NCBI GenBank assembly: GCA_023554335.1
Contig: JAMJQR010000103.1
Span: 1-37,043 of the forward strand
Length of the DNA stretch: 37,043 nucleotides
Direction: 5' to 3'
Source of the DNA: Candidatus Benthicola marisminoris
GTDB lineage: Bacteria; Gemmatimonadota; Gemmatimonadetes; Palauibacterales; Palauibacteraceae
The notes beneath the pieces were generated by a model. That model saw nothing but the letters and a program-made list of their open reading frames with translations. It ran no database searches and was not told where the DNA came from. Positions 35,087-37,043 of this stretch are shown piece after piece. Both the position numbers and the translations under genes were made by a program. The first letter of the stretch is position 1. Every line of letters starts with the position of its first letter.

Positions 35087-35996
35087 ATACCCGATTCCGC
35101 ATTCGGACCGCTACCTGGTCCTCCTGAACCCGAACGCGGCCGGGGGGCAGCGGGACGTGCTTCGCCGCCGGATCGCCGGGGCCATGGCGTCTCACCACGT
35201 ACCCTTCGACATCGTGGAGTCCACGAGCGTCGAGGACGGTCTGAGGGTCGTTCGCACGGCAGTCGAGTTGGGGTGCAAGGCCGTGGTCGCCGCGGGAGGC
35301 GACGGCACGATCGCCCTGGCCCTGCGGGGAACAGCCGGGAGCGAAGTGCCCGTGGCGCTCCTCCCGTTCGGGACGGGCAACCAGCTGGCCCTCAACTTCG
35401 GTGTGCCCGTCTCGCTGGAGGACAGCGTACGCGTGGCGGTGGAGGGAGTGGTGGAGCGGATCGACCTGGGGCGGATCGGCGACGAGTACTTCGCCCTGAT
35501 CGCCGGAGCCGGACTCGACGCGGAGGTGATGGCCAGCGCCACTTCGGAGCTCAAGAACCGGCTCGGAGTCCTCGCCTACCTGGTCGGCGGACTGAAGCAC
35601 GTGGTCACCCCCAGCCGCACGCAGTTCCGCATCGTGGCGGACGACGAGGAGATCGAGGTCGAGGCATCGATGGTCCTGCTGGCAAACGCGGGCATCATCG
35701 GCGCGGGAGGACTGCCCGTGGAGCTGAAGGTGGCGCCCCGAACTTCCTTCCAGGACGGGCTTCTGGACATCGCGATCTTCTCGCCGCGCCACCTCCCGGA
35801 CATGGCCGCGATGCTGACCCGGGTGGTCTTCCAGCGGTACGCGGGAGATGACCGGATGGTCTTCCTGCAGGCCCGGAAGATCACGGTGGAGTCCGATCCG
35901 CCGGTGTCCGCGCAGATCGACGGCGAGCCGAGGGGGGAGACCCCGATCGTGGCCCAGATCGAACCGCTGGCGGGCCGCATTCTCGTTCCCGGGTGA
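35076..35996 (+). CDS. Diacylglycerol kinase family lipid kinase (YegS/DgkB type)
   Basis: A 306-residue soluble lipid kinase. It opens YLVLLNPNAAGGQRDVL, has the nucleotide-binding GGDGT at 74-78 and the LLPFGTGNQLALNFGV segment, and the C-terminal beta-rich lobe (FQDGLLDIAIFSPRHLPD, then VSAQIDGEP), as in YegS, BmrU and DgkB. The family phosphorylates diacylglycerol or related lipids at the membrane surface; the exact lipid is not readable here. GTG 35076 overlaps the end of htpX. It may recycle diacylglycerol released by envelope reactions, which is inference. Confidence 0.9.
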   Translation: MGSEYPIPHSDRYLVLLNPNAAGGQRDVLRRRIAGAMASHHVPFDIVESTSVEDGLRVVRTAVELGCKAVVAAGGDGTIALALRGTAGSEVPVALLPFGTGNQLALNFGVPVSLEDSVRVAVEGVVERIDLGRIGDEYFALIAGAGLDAEVMASATSELKNRLGVLAYLVGGLKHVVTPSRTQFRIVADDEEIEVEASMVLLANAGIIGAGGLPVELKVAPRTSFQDGLLDIAIFSPRHLPDMAAMLTRVVFQRYAGDDRMVFLQARKITVESDPPVSAQIDGEPRGETPIVAQIEPLAGRILVPG

Positions 35997-36039
35997 AGGC
36001 GACCGCGGGCCGCTGAATCCTCCCGAAACCCAGAAGACG

Positions 36040-37043
36040 ATGCCAACCGTTCCGACCCGACCGAGTCTCGACTCCGCGCAGCTGGCCGCGATCGTACGCG
36101 AGCAGGGCACGCCCGTCTACGTGTACGACGGACGGGTCCTCGACGCCGGCGTACGGCGCTGGATCGAGGCGGTTGGAGACCCGTCGCACATCTGCTATGC
36201 GGTGAAGGCCAACTACAACCTCGGCGTCCTGGCCCGGCTCGCCAGGCACGGCATCGGCTTCGAAGCGTCCACCGTCGGCGAGATGGCACGCGCCATGGCG
36301 GCGGGGGTCCCGGCGGACCGAATCGTCCTCGGGGGAGTTCCCAAGACTCCTGAAGCGGTGGCGGAGGGAATTCGACAGGGCCTCGACCTGGTCGTCCTCC
36401 AGGCGATGCACGAGGTGGAGGCGGCCATCGAGGCTGCCGCGGAGCGGTCGGGTGTCCCGGTTCGGATCGGCCTCCGCGTGCGTCCGGGTATCCGGGCCGG
36501 CGCCCACCCTTCTCTGGAGACGGGCCGCACCGACGCGAAGTTCGGCTTCGGGCCGGGTGAGATCTCGGCCGCCTGGTCGGCGCTCGCGGCAGCCGATGGG
36601 TTGGAGCCGACGACGCTGGCCTTCCACCTGGGGTCCGGCCTCGATTCGCTGAAGCCCTATGAGGGAGCGATCGACGTGCTGCTGTCGCTGGTGCGCCAGC
36701 TGGAAACGACCGGAAACCCCGTGCGCGAGCTGGACGTCGGCGGAGGTCTCGGAGTCGCGTACGACGGGGATGGCGCCGATCTCGAGCCGGCTGATCTCGT
36801 GCGGATCTCGGTGGACCGACTGGCCGGCACCGGGCTCGAGGTGCGCTACGAGCCCGGCCGCTCGATCGCCGCCCGCGCCGGAACGCTCGTCACGAAGGTG
36901 CTGTACCGGCGGGAGAGGGACGGCCACCCTGCCCTGGTGTGCGACGGAGGATTCACCGATTTCGGACGATACTCGCTGTATGGCGCGCAGCACAGAATCG
37001 AGCCGCTGAACGGAGTCCTCGACGGCCCGGCCACCGTGGAAGT
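36040..37043 (+). CDS. lysA: Diaminopimelate decarboxylase (3' partial)
   Basis: The first 334 codons of a fold-III PLP decarboxylase; the frame is still open at the window end. The PLP lysine is K56 in CYAVKANYN. Later conserved parts are VLGGVPKTPEAV, LDVGGGLGVAY (the glycine loop for PLP phosphate), YEPGRSIAARAG and CDGGFTDFGRYSLYGAQH, matching the family's DxGxxDLxRPALYGAxH. LysA removes CO2 from meso-diaminopimelate to form lysine. Differences from the norm include FHLGSGL where most LysA have HIGSQ, and FEASTVGE for the usual DVVSGGE. The catalytic cysteine region lies beyond the window. Related substrates (ornithine or carboxynorspermidine) are less likely. The start ATG 36040 has no clear ribosome site. 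Confidence 0.85.
   Translation, partial: MPTVPTRPSLDSAQLAAIVREQGTPVYVYDGRVLDAGVRRWIEAVGDPSHICYAVKANYNLGVLARLARHGIGFEASTVGEMARAMAAGVPADRIVLGGVPKTPEAVAEGIRQGLDLVVLQAMHEVEAAIEAAAERSGVPVRIGLRVRPGIRAGAHPSLETGRTDAKFGFGPGEISAAWSALAAADGLEPTTLAFHLGSGLDSLKPYEGAIDVLLSLVRQLETTGNPVRELDVGGGLGVAYDGDGADLEPADLVRISVDRLAGTGLEVRYEPGRSIAARAGTLVTKVLYRRERDGHPALVCDGGFTDFGRYSLYGAQHRIEPLNGVLDGPATVE

Overview
This is a GC-rich, almost gap-free stretch of a bacterial chromosome. It holds 31 protein-coding genes, all on the + strand; the first and last are cut by the window edges. No RNA genes, insertion sequences, phage genes or CRISPR arrays are visible. The longest stretches without a gene are about 200 bases (1873-2074), 176 bases (2729-2904) and 120 bases (11328-11447), so no gap exceeds 300 bases. 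The cell is a diderm (outer membrane) organism: it has a TamA/Omp85-like barrel, a TamB homologue, Lgt and an outer-membrane-style lipoprotein. High GC, frequent GTG/TTG starts, an EF-G-2-type factor and a CBS-like cysteine synthase fit a Gemmatimonadota-like lineage. That placement is an inference from style, not from a marker comparison.

Layout. 1-1872: the end of an inactive-type M16 peptidase subunit and a Nudix ADP-sugar pyrophosphatase. 2075-3468: an ECF sigma factor and a separate zinc-finger anti-sigma factor, with a hairpin terminator and an ECF-like promoter between them. 3515-11327: a tightly overlapping run of holA, a SPOR protein, mutS, a TonB-C-domain lipoprotein, a cysteine/cystathionine synthase, ddl and a rhomboid protease, ended by a terminator. 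11448-13544: a divergent elongation factor G. 13575-23612: yebC, ruvC, ruvA, ruvB, queA, tgt, yajC, def, fmt, thiE, thiS, thiG and rsmB, which joins recombination, queuosine tRNA modification, N-terminal formyl-Met handling and thiazole synthesis in one co-directional block. 23617-34226: envelope genes (a PASTA-only membrane protein, a YbbR protein, lgt, tamA, tamB) with tsaD among them. 34256-37043: htpX, a diacylglycerol-kinase-family lipid kinase and the start of lysA.

Most neighbours overlap by a few bases (ATGA, GTGA, TTGA) or are a few bases apart, so long co-transcribed and translationally coupled units are likely. Apparent breaks lie at 1873-2074, 2759-2904 and 11333-11447. The content is mainly housekeeping. 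The most unusual points are the degenerate GTPase motifs of the EF-G paralogue, the regulatory layout of the sigma/anti-sigma pair, thiESG lodged between fmt and rsmB, a TonB-like domain on a lipoprotein, and the PASTA and YbbR proteins without their usual kinase or cyclase partners.
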